NCBI GenBank assembly: GCA_001800905.1
Contig: MGWH01000006.1
Span: 271,599-335,598, forward strand
Reading direction: 5' to 3'
DNA from: Flavobacteria bacterium GWA2_35_26
GTDB taxonomy: Bacteria; Bacteroidota; Bacteroidia; Flavobacteriales; Flavobacteriaceae
Length of the DNA stretch: 64,000 nucleotides
The position numbers and the translations under genes are program-made. Shown piece after piece: positions 16,319-24,874 of this stretch. Each line of letters starts with the position of its first letter. Position 1 is the stretch's first letter. The notes below the pieces were generated by a model that worked only from the letters and a program-made list of their open reading frames with translations, made no database searches and was not told the origin of the DNA.

Positions 16319-17452
16319 TTAAAAACACTTAGCAATGGCTCTTTGGTATAAATCTTCATAGAGCGGTAAAATTTTCTTGATGTCAAATTGTAGAGCTGTG
16401 ATCAAGGCATTCTTTTTAAACTGATCCAAGTCCGTTTGGTTTTTTAAAATTTTCAAAGCATTTTTTGCCATACCGTCTACATCTCCTACTTCACTTAAAT
16501 AACCTGAAAAACCATCTTTATTAACTTCGGGCAAACCGCCTGCGTTACTTGATATAACTGGCACTCCACAGGCCATAGCTTCTAGCGCTACCAATCCGAA
16601 ACTTTCTGTTTTTGAGGGTAATAAAAATAAATCGGTTTGACATAAAATGGTGTCAATCTCATTACTATTACCAAAGAAAATTACTTTATCCTGGATTCCT
16701 AATTCGCGACATAATTGCTCCGCTTTTTCTTTTTCTGGGCCCTCACCCACCATCATTAATTTAGCAGGAATTTCCTTTTGAATCTTGTTGAAAATTGCAA
16801 TGATATCGGGTATTCTTTTGACTTTTCTAAAATTACTAATGTGCGTTATAATTCGTTCCTCGTCATTGGCCATAACCGAACGTTGACAAGGAGATTTGTC
16901 TTCTTTCTTGATTTTATCCAATTCAATAAAATTCGGAATAACTTGAATTTCCTTTTTAATATTGAATAATTTGAGCGTATCCTCTTTCAAACTTTGTGAA
17001 ACAGAAGTTACAAAATCAGACTTGTTGATACTAAAAGTAACAGCTGGTTTGTAAAATGGGTGATTCCCTACCAATGTAATATCGGTTCCGTGAAGTGTCG
17101 TAACCATGGGAATATCAATTCCTTCATCTTTCAACATTTGCTTAGCCATATAGCCCGCATAAGCATGAGGAATGGCATAGTGCACGTGTAATACCTCAAT
17201 TTTATAAAGTTTTACCATATCTACCAATTTACTTGACAAAGCCAATTCATAGGGTTGGTAATGAAATAAGGGATATTCTGGGACGTTGACTTCGTGATAA
17301 TGAACGTTCGGGTTTAATAGTGCTAAACGTACGGGTTGACTGTAGGTTATAAAATGAATTTCGTGACCACGTCGAGCTAATTCAAGACCTAATTCGGTAG
17401 CCACAACTCCACTCCCTCCAAATGTGGGATAACATACGATTGCAATTCTCAT
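16319..17452 (-). CDS. bshA: N-acetyl-alpha-D-glucosaminyl L-malate synthase
   Basis: BshA is a GT4 glycosyltransferase that joins UDP-GlcNAc and L-malate in the first step of bacillithiol, the low-molecular-weight thiol of Firmicutes and many Bacteroidota. The 377-residue product begins MRIAIVCYPTFGGSGVVATELG, the characteristic BshA opening. It keeps HVHYAIPHAYAGYMAKQ, TLHGTDITLVGNHP, the KTESFGLVALEAMACGVP GT4 motif near residue 285, and the ISSNAGGLPE loop. It lies 64 bases downstream of the envelope gene run on the same strand and may be read from it or from its own promoter. bshB and bshC are not in this window. Confidence 0.93.
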   Translation of the reverse strand: MRIAIVCYPTFGGSGVVATELGLELARRGHEIHFITYSQPVRLALLNPNVHYHEVNVPEYPLFHYQPYELALSSKLVDMVKLYKIEVLHVHYAIPHAYAGYMAKQMLKDEGIDIPMVTTLHGTDITLVGNHPFYKPAVTFSINKSDFVTSVSQSLKEDTLKLFNIKKEIQVIPNFIELDKIKKEDKSPCQRSVMANDEERIITHISNFRKVKRIPDIIAIFNKIQKEIPAKLMMVGEGPEKEKAEQLCRELGIQDKVIFFGNSNEIDTILCQTDLFLLPSKTESFGLVALEAMACGVPVISSNAGGLPEVNKDGFSGYLSEVGDVDGMAKNALKILKNQTDLDQFKKNALITALQFDIKKILPLYEDLYQRAIAKCF

Positions 17453-17516
17453 TGGTATAATTTAAGAATACGAATTTACAGAAATAAAGGCTGTTTCTAC
17501 TTAATGTCGAAAGAAA

Positions 17517-18119
17517 TTATATTTTATTCTTCTTTCGCTTTTTATTTAGCCATTGATTGGCTTTGTACATCAATACAGCTGAACCACTTCCAACCAAAGC
17601 ACCAACGAGAACATCCGAAGGATAATGAACCCCCAAATGCATTCGAGAATACCCAACCGAACTCGCCCAAACAAAGGAAGGTACCACTACATACCATTTA
17701 GGATAGGCCATACACAATGAGGTGGCAGTAGCAAATGCAGAAGAAGTATGTGCTGAAGGCATGGAATAACTTCCTTCTAACGATAAAGGTTGAATTGATG
17801 GATGAGTTACATACGGTCTATCTCTTTTAAAAATTGATTTAGATGCAATCGTAACAAAAGCAGAGGCTAAAAAAGTCTCACCTATAAATAATGCTTTTTG
17901 TTTTATTAATGAATCTTTTTGGATTAAACCAATCGTGTACATCATTACAGGAGTGGCAATACTTATAGGGATGGTAGTATTTGTAATTGTTTTAAAAGCA
18001 GGATCAAATTCCGTATTTCTATTGACATTGATTTTTTGTAAGATATCAATATCTATATTTTGGGAGCTAGCTAAAAAAACATTCAGCAAGAAAAAAATAG
18101 TACAACTTATTTTATTCAT
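17517..18119 (-). CDS. Secreted/membrane PAP2-family phosphatase
   Basis: A type 2 phosphatidic acid phosphatase family member, probably acting on lipid phosphates such as undecaprenyl pyrophosphate or lipid A on the periplasmic face. The 200 residues include a signal peptide (ending near LASSQ), a few membrane segments and the three catalytic motifs: KSIFKRDRPY, SYSMPSAHTSSAFATA and SRMHLGVHYPSDVLVG (catalytic histidines in the second and third). The C-terminus is very basic (KKRKKNKI). It follows the GH3/beta-lactamase fusion gene after only 5 bases, so the two are cotranscribed, which supports a role in cell-envelope metabolism. Confidence 0.9.
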   Translation of the reverse strand: MNKISCTIFFLLNVFLASSQNIDIDILQKINVNRNTEFDPAFKTITNTTIPISIATPVMMYTIGLIQKDSLIKQKALFIGETFLASAFVTIASKSIFKRDRPYVTHPSIQPLSLEGSYSMPSAHTSSAFATATSLCMAYPKWYVVVPSFVWASSVGYSRMHLGVHYPSDVLVGALVGSGSAVLMYKANQWLNKKRKKNKI

Positions 18120-18124
18120 TTCAA

Positions 18125-21100
18125 CTATTTTATAATGGCTTCATTAATTATTTTCTGAATGTCTTCTCGAATGTGTTCTTTGGATAATGTATTCGTTGGG
18201 TTCGTTGGATAGGTTCTATTGGAAAGAAATACATACACAATTTCAGTAACTGGATCGGCCCAAGCCATCGTCCCTGTAAAACCTGTATGACCAAAGCTAG
18301 ATGTAGAAACACAACCACAAGTGGGACTAGTTCCACTCAATTGAGGTTTGTCAAAACCTAAGCCTCTTCGATTTCCATCTGAACAATAATAACAGGTATT
18401 AAAATCATCAAAGGTTTTCTCAGAAAAAAATTGTTGGTTACCATAATTTCCTTTTTGCAAATACATTTGCATTATTTTGGCTACATCCATTGCATTCGAA
18501 AAAACTCCCGCATGCCCGGCTACACCACCCTCAATTGCCGCTGCCATATCGTGTACGTAACCTTGAACTGTTTGATAACGAAAATACGAATCCACTTCTG
18601 TAGGAGCTATCCGATTTTTATCCATTTTTCGCAATGGATTGTAAAGAGTATTATTTGCACCTATTGGTTTAAAGAATTGTTCAGCTGCCAAAACATCCAA
18701 GGAAACTCCAGTAGCTTTTTCTAGATAATTACCCAAAATAATAAATGTAAAATCACTGTATTTGTATTCTTTTTTTAATGCCAACTTACTATCCACAATC
18801 ATTTTCATAATTGTATCGTGGTAATCATTACGAATAAATAAACTATCTGCAACTTGTTTTGAGAATTGTGAATCAGCTGTTTTTCTATAATATTTTACTA
18901 AAGGTTTTTCCTTAGCATCCAATGTAGCTTTGTAAAACGGAATCCAAGAAACTAAACCAGCAGAATGCGTCAGCAATTCTTTGAAACGAATCTCTTTCTT
19001 ATCTGAATTAGCAAAAATGGGTAACATTTCTGCCAATGTTGTAGTTAAATTAATCTTTTTTCGATCGTATTGTTGCATTACATTGGGAAGGGTTCCTGCA
19101 ATTTTACTTACAGAGGCAATATCAAAAATAGTTTCATTTGTTACTTTCACATCCGAATCATAGGTATACTTGCCAAACGCTTTTTGATAAATTACTTTCC
19201 CTTTTCTGGCAACCAAAACTTGAATTCCAGGAGCCATTTTTTCGCGGATTGCTTTTTGTGCAATGGTTTCAATTTGAGCTAATTTTTCGGAACTCATCTC
19301 CACATTCTCGGGAGTTGTAAAACCTAATCGATTCATTTTAATAGTAGAAAGTCCCTCATTAACTTGAAACGAATCATTTATAGAAACAGGCAATTTCCCT
19401 TTGGCTTCAATTGCACCAAATACCAGTTCAGCACTAACTTCTTGCGCCACATCATTATTTTGATACGAAACTATAAGTCCTTCAATATCATCAAAATTGG
19501 ATATGGGCAATAATGAATAAGGTTTTGCAAAAACATCCAAAATAATAGTGTTGTTTTTTGCGAGTTCTTGTAACCAAACTAGTTCTGTTGGGTTGAAATC
19601 GTTATTTTTCCATGGTTTATCTGCTTTATGATAGCCAATAATTACAGTAGAAAACTCTTTTAACTTTAGATTCAAGCTATCAATTGAAGTGGCTGAAACT
19701 TCGGTAACTTCTGTGTATTTTTTTAGTGTTGAAACAAATTTAGTATTGTAATCATCTCCCAATTTAACATAGGCGATCTTTTGAAGATTCAAGTCCTTAA
19801 TTGGCAAAATATTTTTCTCGTTTTTCAAAACCGTTATGGCATTTTCATACAATTGGTATTGCAATGCTTCGTTGGCATCGGGATTAATATCTTTAACTAA
19901 GTTAGTCAGTGCAATTGGTTTGAATGTATTCAAACCAGCTTTGTATTTGTATTTTAAAATCTTTTTTACCGATTGTTCCAAGCGTTCTTCAGAGACGATT
20001 TTATCTTCATAGGCTTTTAAAATAGTTTCAATGCCAATTGGAACGTTTTCAGAAAAAAGTAAAATATCATTTCCGGCAAGAAAGGCATCTAAATCAACAT
20101 CACCTGGTTTTTTAAACTTGCTGACCCCTTTCATATTCAGAGCATCTGTAAAAATTAATCCGTCAAATTTTAACTCTTTTTGCAACAAATTAGTAACTAC
20201 ATTATACGAAGTTGAAGTTGGATAATTTTGACGAAATTCTAAACTAGGAATATCCAAATGCGCTACCATAACAGAAACTAATCCTTCATCTATAATTTTA
20301 TTATAAGGATACAGTTCTACTTTATCTAAATGTTCTTTGGAAAAAGAAAGTGTAGGTAAACCTAAATGAGAATCAATAGAAGTATCCCCATGACCTGGAA
20401 AATGTTTGCCTGTTGAAAATACACCTTGGTTTTGGACACCCTTCATTAGAGCAATCGCTTTTTCGGTAACGTTGACTTTATTTTCACCAAAAGATCGGTT
20501 GCCAATGATTGGATTTTTAGGATTGGTATTAATGTCTAAAACAGGGGCGAAATTAAAATGAACTCCCATTCTACGACTCTCCTTACCCATTAACTCCCCA
20601 ACATTTTCAATAAGTTTTAGGTCTTTTATAGCACCCAATGTCATGTTCCAAGGATAACGATAGGTAGAATCCAAGCGCATACTCAAACCCCATTCGGCGT
20701 CAATACCAACGAACAAAGGAATTTTAGATTTCGCTTGGTAGCGATTGGTCAAATTCGCTTGACGCATAGGACCTCCTTGAAAAAAAATAACACCACCAAT
20801 TTTTTGGTCTCTAATTAATTTTTCAATAGCATTTATATGGTTGCTATCTCTATTGGAATAAGCGGCAACCATGTATAATTGTCCTACTTTTTCTTGTAAG
20901 CTCATTTTGCTGTAGATACTATCAGCCCAACGTGTTTCGGCATCAGAATCTTTAAAAAAGTTTTTCCTTGCTGATTTTTCTTGAGGAATATATACCTCTT
21001 CCAAATCAGAAATTTCAGGTTTATTAAGTAGAATTGGTGTAGGCGCAATAAACGTACTTTGAATAGTTCCACAATTGGAAACCATAAATAGTAACAAAAA

Positions 21101-21136
21101 AGAAAGTACAACTTTAGTAAAGAACGTTTTCATCAA
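18125..21136 (-). CDS. Lipoprotein fusing GH3 beta-N-acetylhexosaminidase (NagZ-like) and class C beta-lactamase-like serine hydrolase
   Basis: The 1003-residue protein has a signal peptide with lipobox (MVSNC). Residues about 60-400 form a GH3 domain with the NagZ motif KHFPGHGDT near 245 and the nucleophile Asp in TDALNMKG near 330. Residues about 430-590 resemble the GH3 C-terminal domain. Residues about 610-1000 form a beta-lactamase/PBP4*-like domain with SVSK (SxxK, near 672), YSD in place of YxN and HTG near the C-terminus. GH3 domains of this type release GlcNAc from peptidoglycan fragments, and the serine hydrolase may cut D-Ala or another ester or amide. Neighbours (amidase, PAP2) point to peptidoglycan turnover at the cell surface. 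Confidence 0.92.
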   Translation of the reverse strand: MMKTFFTKVVLSFLLLFMVSNCGTIQSTFIAPTPILLNKPEISDLEEVYIPQEKSARKNFFKDSDAETRWADSIYSKMSLQEKVGQLYMVAAYSNRDSNHINAIEKLIRDQKIGGVIFFQGGPMRQANLTNRYQAKSKIPLFVGIDAEWGLSMRLDSTYRYPWNMTLGAIKDLKLIENVGELMGKESRRMGVHFNFAPVLDINTNPKNPIIGNRSFGENKVNVTEKAIALMKGVQNQGVFSTGKHFPGHGDTSIDSHLGLPTLSFSKEHLDKVELYPYNKIIDEGLVSVMVAHLDIPSLEFRQNYPTSTSYNVVTNLLQKELKFDGLIFTDALNMKGVSKFKKPGDVDLDAFLAGNDILLFSENVPIGIETILKAYEDKIVSEERLEQSVKKILKYKYKAGLNTFKPIALTNLVKDINPDANEALQYQLYENAITVLKNEKNILPIKDLNLQKIAYVKLGDDYNTKFVSTLKKYTEVTEVSATSIDSLNLKLKEFSTVIIGYHKADKPWKNNDFNPTELVWLQELAKNNTIILDVFAKPYSLLPISNFDDIEGLIVSYQNNDVAQEVSAELVFGAIEAKGKLPVSINDSFQVNEGLSTIKMNRLGFTTPENVEMSSEKLAQIETIAQKAIREKMAPGIQVLVARKGKVIYQKAFGKYTYDSDVKVTNETIFDIASVSKIAGTLPNVMQQYDRKKINLTTTLAEMLPIFANSDKKEIRFKELLTHSAGLVSWIPFYKATLDAKEKPLVKYYRKTADSQFSKQVADSLFIRNDYHDTIMKMIVDSKLALKKEYKYSDFTFIILGNYLEKATGVSLDVLAAEQFFKPIGANNTLYNPLRKMDKNRIAPTEVDSYFRYQTVQGYVHDMAAAIEGGVAGHAGVFSNAMDVAKIMQMYLQKGNYGNQQFFSEKTFDDFNTCYYCSDGNRRGLGFDKPQLSGTSPTCGCVSTSSFGHTGFTGTMAWADPVTEIVYVFLSNRTYPTNPTNTLSKEHIREDIQKIINEAIIK

Positions 21137-21143
21137 TTGAGTA

Positions 21144-21626
21144 TTAAAAAAAACGACTGTGCCAACTATCTAAAGCTGGAACTTCCCACGAATCATTAAA
21201 TTCTTCGATAGTATTAATCAAATTATTGAAAACAATCGTATTTTCAGTAACTGCTTTATCTTTCACCATTTTTTTAAAATCAATCAATGGTTTGTGTGCA
21301 ATATGCTCGCCCAATTTGAACGTCACATTCATCTTGTCCAATAAATCAACACTGTATTTTTTTTCCAAACTTTGAATAAACTCAACAGAGGCGTCAATTG
21401 AACAACCAGTTGCATTTTGAACCTCTTGGTTTACGGCTAAAACAATAAAGCGATTGTATTTTAATTGATAAGAGGATTCCAAACTTGTACCATGGGCCGC
21501 CCAATTTTCAAGAAATGCTTGTAATACAGTTTCTATTTCAGTAATTTCATCATCTGAAAATTTTCTATTGGATTGATAAATCCAAATTTTAGACTCTTCG
21601 GGTAAACTTTCAAATGGAACGTACAT
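21144..21626 (-). CDS. Conserved Bacteroidota protein of unknown function (often mislabelled ABC transporter ATPase)
   Basis: The function is not recognised. The 160-residue soluble protein opens MYVPFESLPEESKIWIYQSN and has no Walker motifs, signal peptide or membrane segment, so the frequent database label of ABC ATPase has no support in the sequence. Features include LENWAAHG, YNRFIVLAVNQEV and GCSIDASVEFIQSLEKKY, with a Cys next to a conserved-looking G-C-S-I-D stretch, and a C-terminal SWHSRFF. It lies between the CCG-domain Fe-S protein (35 bases upstream) and the GH3 fusion gene (7 bases downstream) in the same run, as I recall for other Bacteroidota. Confidence 0.85.
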   Translation of the reverse strand: MYVPFESLPEESKIWIYQSNRKFSDDEITEIETVLQAFLENWAAHGTSLESSYQLKYNRFIVLAVNQEVQNATGCSIDASVEFIQSLEKKYSVDLLDKMNVTFKLGEHIAHKPLIDFKKMVKDKAVTENTIVFNNLINTIEEFNDSWEVPALDSWHSRFF

Positions 21627-21661
21627 GATATAATTGTATTGAATTAATTATGATATTGAAT

Positions 21662-22453
21662 TTATAAATCTTGCGCATTAGCAATCAGTTCTGCAATGTC
21701 GAGTACTTTCACATCGCTTTCTTTTTCTTTACTTTTAATTCCATCAGTCAGCATGGTATTGCAAAAAGGACAACCTGCTGCAATAATATCGGGCTGTGTT
21801 TCAAGAGCGTCTTCAGTTCGTTCTATATTTATTTCTTTAGAACCAGCTTCTGCATCCTTAAACATTTGGGCTCCACCAGCACCACAACATAAACCATTCG
21901 CTTTGGAACGTTTCATTTCAACTAATTCCACGTCTAACTTCTGAATTAAATCTCTAGGAGCTTCATAAATTTTATTAGCACGGCCCAAATAACACGGATC
22001 GTGAAATGTAATTTTTTTTCCTTTAAACTGCCCTCCTTCAATAGTCAAACGCCCATCATCCAATAATGATTTTAAAAATTCAGTATGGTGAACCACTTCA
22101 TATTTTCCTCCTAATTCCGGGTATTCATTTTTTAAGGTATTAAAACAATGTGGACAAGCAGTAACTATTTTTTTTGCTTCATATGCATTTAGTACCTCAA
22201 TATTCATCATGGCTTGCATTTGGAACAAAAACTCATTCCCTGCTCTTTTAGCTGGGTCACCAGTGCAACTTTCTTCTGCTCCTAAAACAGCAAAAGACAC
22301 ATTGGAACGATTTAAAATTCGGACAAATGCTTTCGTTATTTTTTTAGCTCTATCGTCAAAACTACCTGCACAACCTACCCAAAACAATACTTCAGGTTGT
22401 TTTCCTTGAGCAAGCATTTCGGCCATTGTAGGTACTACTAAATTTTCGGACAT
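21662..22453 (-). CDS. CCG-domain (Fe-S)-binding protein, HdrB/LutA-like
   Basis: The 263-residue cytoplasmic protein has cysteine-rich CCG modules: a single GCAGSFDDRAKK at the N-terminus, ACPHCFNTLKNEYP near residue 100, LCCGAGGAQMF near 188 and AGCPFCNTML near 232. Such domains bind non-cubane Fe-S clusters in heterodisulfide reductase HdrB, GlpC and LutA-type redox enzymes. It follows the membrane-bound [4Fe-4S] protein gene after 50 bases, and together they resemble an HdrC/HdrB or quinone-linked oxidoreductase pair. The electron donor is unknown. The first CCG copy has fewer cysteines than the others. Confidence 0.9.
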   Translation of the reverse strand: MSENLVVPTMAEMLAQGKQPEVLFWVGCAGSFDDRAKKITKAFVRILNRSNVSFAVLGAEESCTGDPAKRAGNEFLFQMQAMMNIEVLNAYEAKKIVTACPHCFNTLKNEYPELGGKYEVVHHTEFLKSLLDDGRLTIEGGQFKGKKITFHDPCYLGRANKIYEAPRDLIQKLDVELVEMKRSKANGLCCGAGGAQMFKDAEAGSKEINIERTEDALETQPDIIAAGCPFCNTMLTDGIKSKEKESDVKVLDIAELIANAQDL

Positions 22454-22503
22454 GGTATCAATTTTATAATTAAGTTATTCTACACAATAATAGAAATCAC
22501 TAT

Positions 22504-23832
22504 TTATTCGTTTTTCCAATTCAATCGGTCTTGTTGGCTATATTGCCATGGCGCACCATTATTTTCTATGTTAGACATCATAGAATTCAATGCCATTGGC
22601 GCTGCACTTTGCTCCATGACCAAATAGCGTCTCATATCCATAATGATTGATAATGGACTGATGCTTACCGGACATTCTTCCACACAGGCATTACAAGAAG
22701 TACAAGCCCAAAGTTCTTCTGGAGTAATATAATCGTTTAATAAAGACTTATTATCTGGAATAAAAACACCTTTGTTAGCATCGATATTTTTACCCACTTC
22801 CTCCAAACGATCACGAGTATCCATCATGATTTTTCGTGGAGATAATTTCTTACCGGTTTGATTGGCTGGACATGATGATGTACAACGTCCACATTCTGTA
22901 CAAGTATAGGCGTTCAACAATTGAACCCAATTCAAATCTTGCACATCGCTAGCGCCAAATTTTACTGGAGCAGCCGCTGTTTCAGGAGCTGCCGCAAAAG
23001 GATCGGCGTTGGGATCCATCATTAGTTTTACTTCATTGGTTACAGAAGCTAAATTGTCAAATTGACCTTCCGGATTTAAATTTGCAAAATAAGTGTTTGG
23101 AAAAGCCAACAAAATATGTAAATGTTTAGAAAAATATAAATAATTCATAAACACCAAAATTCCTATAATGTGTAACCACCAAAACAATTCCGATAATAAC
23201 ATTACCAGTTCATTTGACAAACCATTAAAAAGAGGTTCTATAAACTGACTTATTGGAAATGAACCTGCTTTAATAAAATGAGAAAAACCTCCAGGTACAT
23301 TTTGCAAATGCAAATCAGAGGCATTCATCAATAAAAATAAAGTCATTAACACCACTTCGAAATACAGAATATAATTGGCGTCATTTTTTGGAGATCCATT
23401 TAAATCAGAACTAGTAAAACGCTTCAATTGGATTATATTTCTTCGAGTCCAAAACACAAACACCGCCACTAAAACCAATACCGCTAAAATTTCGAAAGAA
23501 GCAATTAAAAGATCATAAATACTTCCTAAAAAAGCAAAAATTCTATGCGTACCAAATAGCCCATCGATTATGATTTCAAGCAATTCAATATTAATAATCA
23601 CAAACCCTACATACACAATGATATGAAAGAATCCAGCTACTGGACGCTTCACCATTTTGGATTGTCCTAAAGCAATCATAGCCATATTGGACCATCTAGC
23701 TTTTGGATTATCATTTCGATCAACAGCAATACCTAAATTGATATTTCGAACTAGTTTTTTTATGTTTAAATAAAAATAACCAAATCCTAAACCCAATAAA
23801 ATTGCAAATACTATATTATCTAAATAGCTCAT
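22504..23832 (-). CDS. Membrane (Fe-S)-binding protein with two [4Fe-4S] motifs
   Basis: The 442-residue protein has five or six membrane helices in residues 1-240, including histidines that could bind heme b as in NarI/HdrE-like domains (GFFHIIVYVG, WWLHIIGILV). A soluble C-terminal part carries two ferredoxin motifs: CTECGRCTSSCP near 309 and CTSCNACVEECP near 375. It probably passes electrons between the quinone pool and the CCG partner encoded next. The gene starts 5 bases after the MCE-protein stop, so cotranscription is very likely. An Ala/Pro-rich segment (DPFAAAPETAAAP) links the two halves. Confidence 0.9.
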   Translation of the reverse strand: MSYLDNIVFAILLGLGFGYFYLNIKKLVRNINLGIAVDRNDNPKARWSNMAMIALGQSKMVKRPVAGFFHIIVYVGFVIINIELLEIIIDGLFGTHRIFAFLGSIYDLLIASFEILAVLVLVAVFVFWTRRNIIQLKRFTSSDLNGSPKNDANYILYFEVVLMTLFLLMNASDLHLQNVPGGFSHFIKAGSFPISQFIEPLFNGLSNELVMLLSELFWWLHIIGILVFMNYLYFSKHLHILLAFPNTYFANLNPEGQFDNLASVTNEVKLMMDPNADPFAAAPETAAAPVKFGASDVQDLNWVQLLNAYTCTECGRCTSSCPANQTGKKLSPRKIMMDTRDRLEEVGKNIDANKGVFIPDNKSLLNDYITPEELWACTSCNACVEECPVSISPLSIIMDMRRYLVMEQSAAPMALNSMMSNIENNGAPWQYSQQDRLNWKNE

Positions 23833-23837
23833 AAATA

Positions 23838-24830
23838 CTATTTTTTTACTTTAGACTTAACTCCTTTTGCAGGTCCTACAAAAACGGAATCTTGAACAGG
23901 ACTTACGTAAGGTTTATTTTTCTTTCCAAAAACGGAGACATTAATATAGCGTGTTGGAAACAATCGTACGTCTTGTAGTAACAATTCCATTTCTTTGGTT
24001 GTTGATTTTAAATTAGAATACAAGGCTTCATCTTTCAACAACTTACCAGCCGAACCTTTTCCTGCCTGTAAATCCAACAAAATGGCATCTACTTTAGCCA
24101 GTGAAGTATTGAAACTTTTTACTGTTTTTCCTAAATCGGCTTTAGAAAGCGAATCAGAAATTTTAGCAAAATCAGTAGATACTTTCTTGAAATTGGTTAC
24201 AACACCTTTTAAATCGGATTTATTATCCGTCAGAATGGAATTCACGTTGGCTGAAGCAGCATGGATTTCAACCATTGTTTTACTCAACTCAGCTAAAGTA
24301 ATCTTAAGATTGTCTTGGGATTTTTTATCCAAAACGCTATTAACACCTTGCAATAATTTTTCAACTTCAACTAAAACAGTTTCAAATTTTGCTTGTAATG
24401 GCACTAATTTTTCTTGAATAGATGCCGTTAAACTTAATTTCAATTCGCCCGGCAATTCCTGTCCATCCTCAGCTAATGTTTTGTTTTTAAAATCCGGTTC
24501 AATTGCAATTTGTTTTCCTCCAATAAAACCTGGCTCATATAAAACCGCCGCACTAGTACTTGAAATAGGAAAGTCAGAAGTGATTTGCAATTCAACAACT
24601 ACCGAACCATCAGTCTCATTGATTTTAATATCATTTACTTTTCCAATAGCCAAACCGTTTAAAGTAACCGGTGCTGATTTAACAAGTCCTTCCACATTGG
24701 TATAAGTTACATAAAAAGTTTTATAGTTAGCAAACAGCGCTTTCCCTTTTAAAAAACTGTATCCCCAAATAAACAATACTACAGAAGCAATGACTAAAAC
24801 CGCTGTTTTGATTTCTCTTGATAGTTTCAA
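23838..24830 (-). CDS. MCE/MlaD-family lipid-transport protein
   Basis: MlaD-type proteins form hexameric rings that shuttle phospholipids or other lipids between membranes. The 330-residue protein has an N-terminal membrane anchor (VLVIASVVLFIWGYSFL), one MCE domain (about residues 37-115: FYVTYTNVEGLVKSAPVTLNG, with the conserved G-L-x-x-G-x-V pattern), and a long helical tail with repeats of polar heptads that could form the channel barrel seen in MCE proteins. No Mla ATPase or permease gene is adjacent. The ATG is 44 bases after the amidase stop. Confidence 0.9.
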   Translation of the reverse strand: MKLSREIKTAVLVIASVVLFIWGYSFLKGKALFANYKTFYVTYTNVEGLVKSAPVTLNGLAIGKVNDIKINETDGSVVVELQITSDFPISSTSAAVLYEPGFIGGKQIAIEPDFKNKTLAEDGQELPGELKLSLTASIQEKLVPLQAKFETVLVEVEKLLQGVNSVLDKKSQDNLKITLAELSKTMVEIHAASANVNSILTDNKSDLKGVVTNFKKVSTDFAKISDSLSKADLGKTVKSFNTSLAKVDAILLDLQAGKGSAGKLLKDEALYSNLKSTTKEMELLLQDVRLFPTRYINVSVFGKKNKPYVSPVQDSVFVGPAKGVKSKVKK

Positions 24831-24874
24831 AATTTTATTTTTTTTACAAAATTAACACTAAATAATTGACTTGA

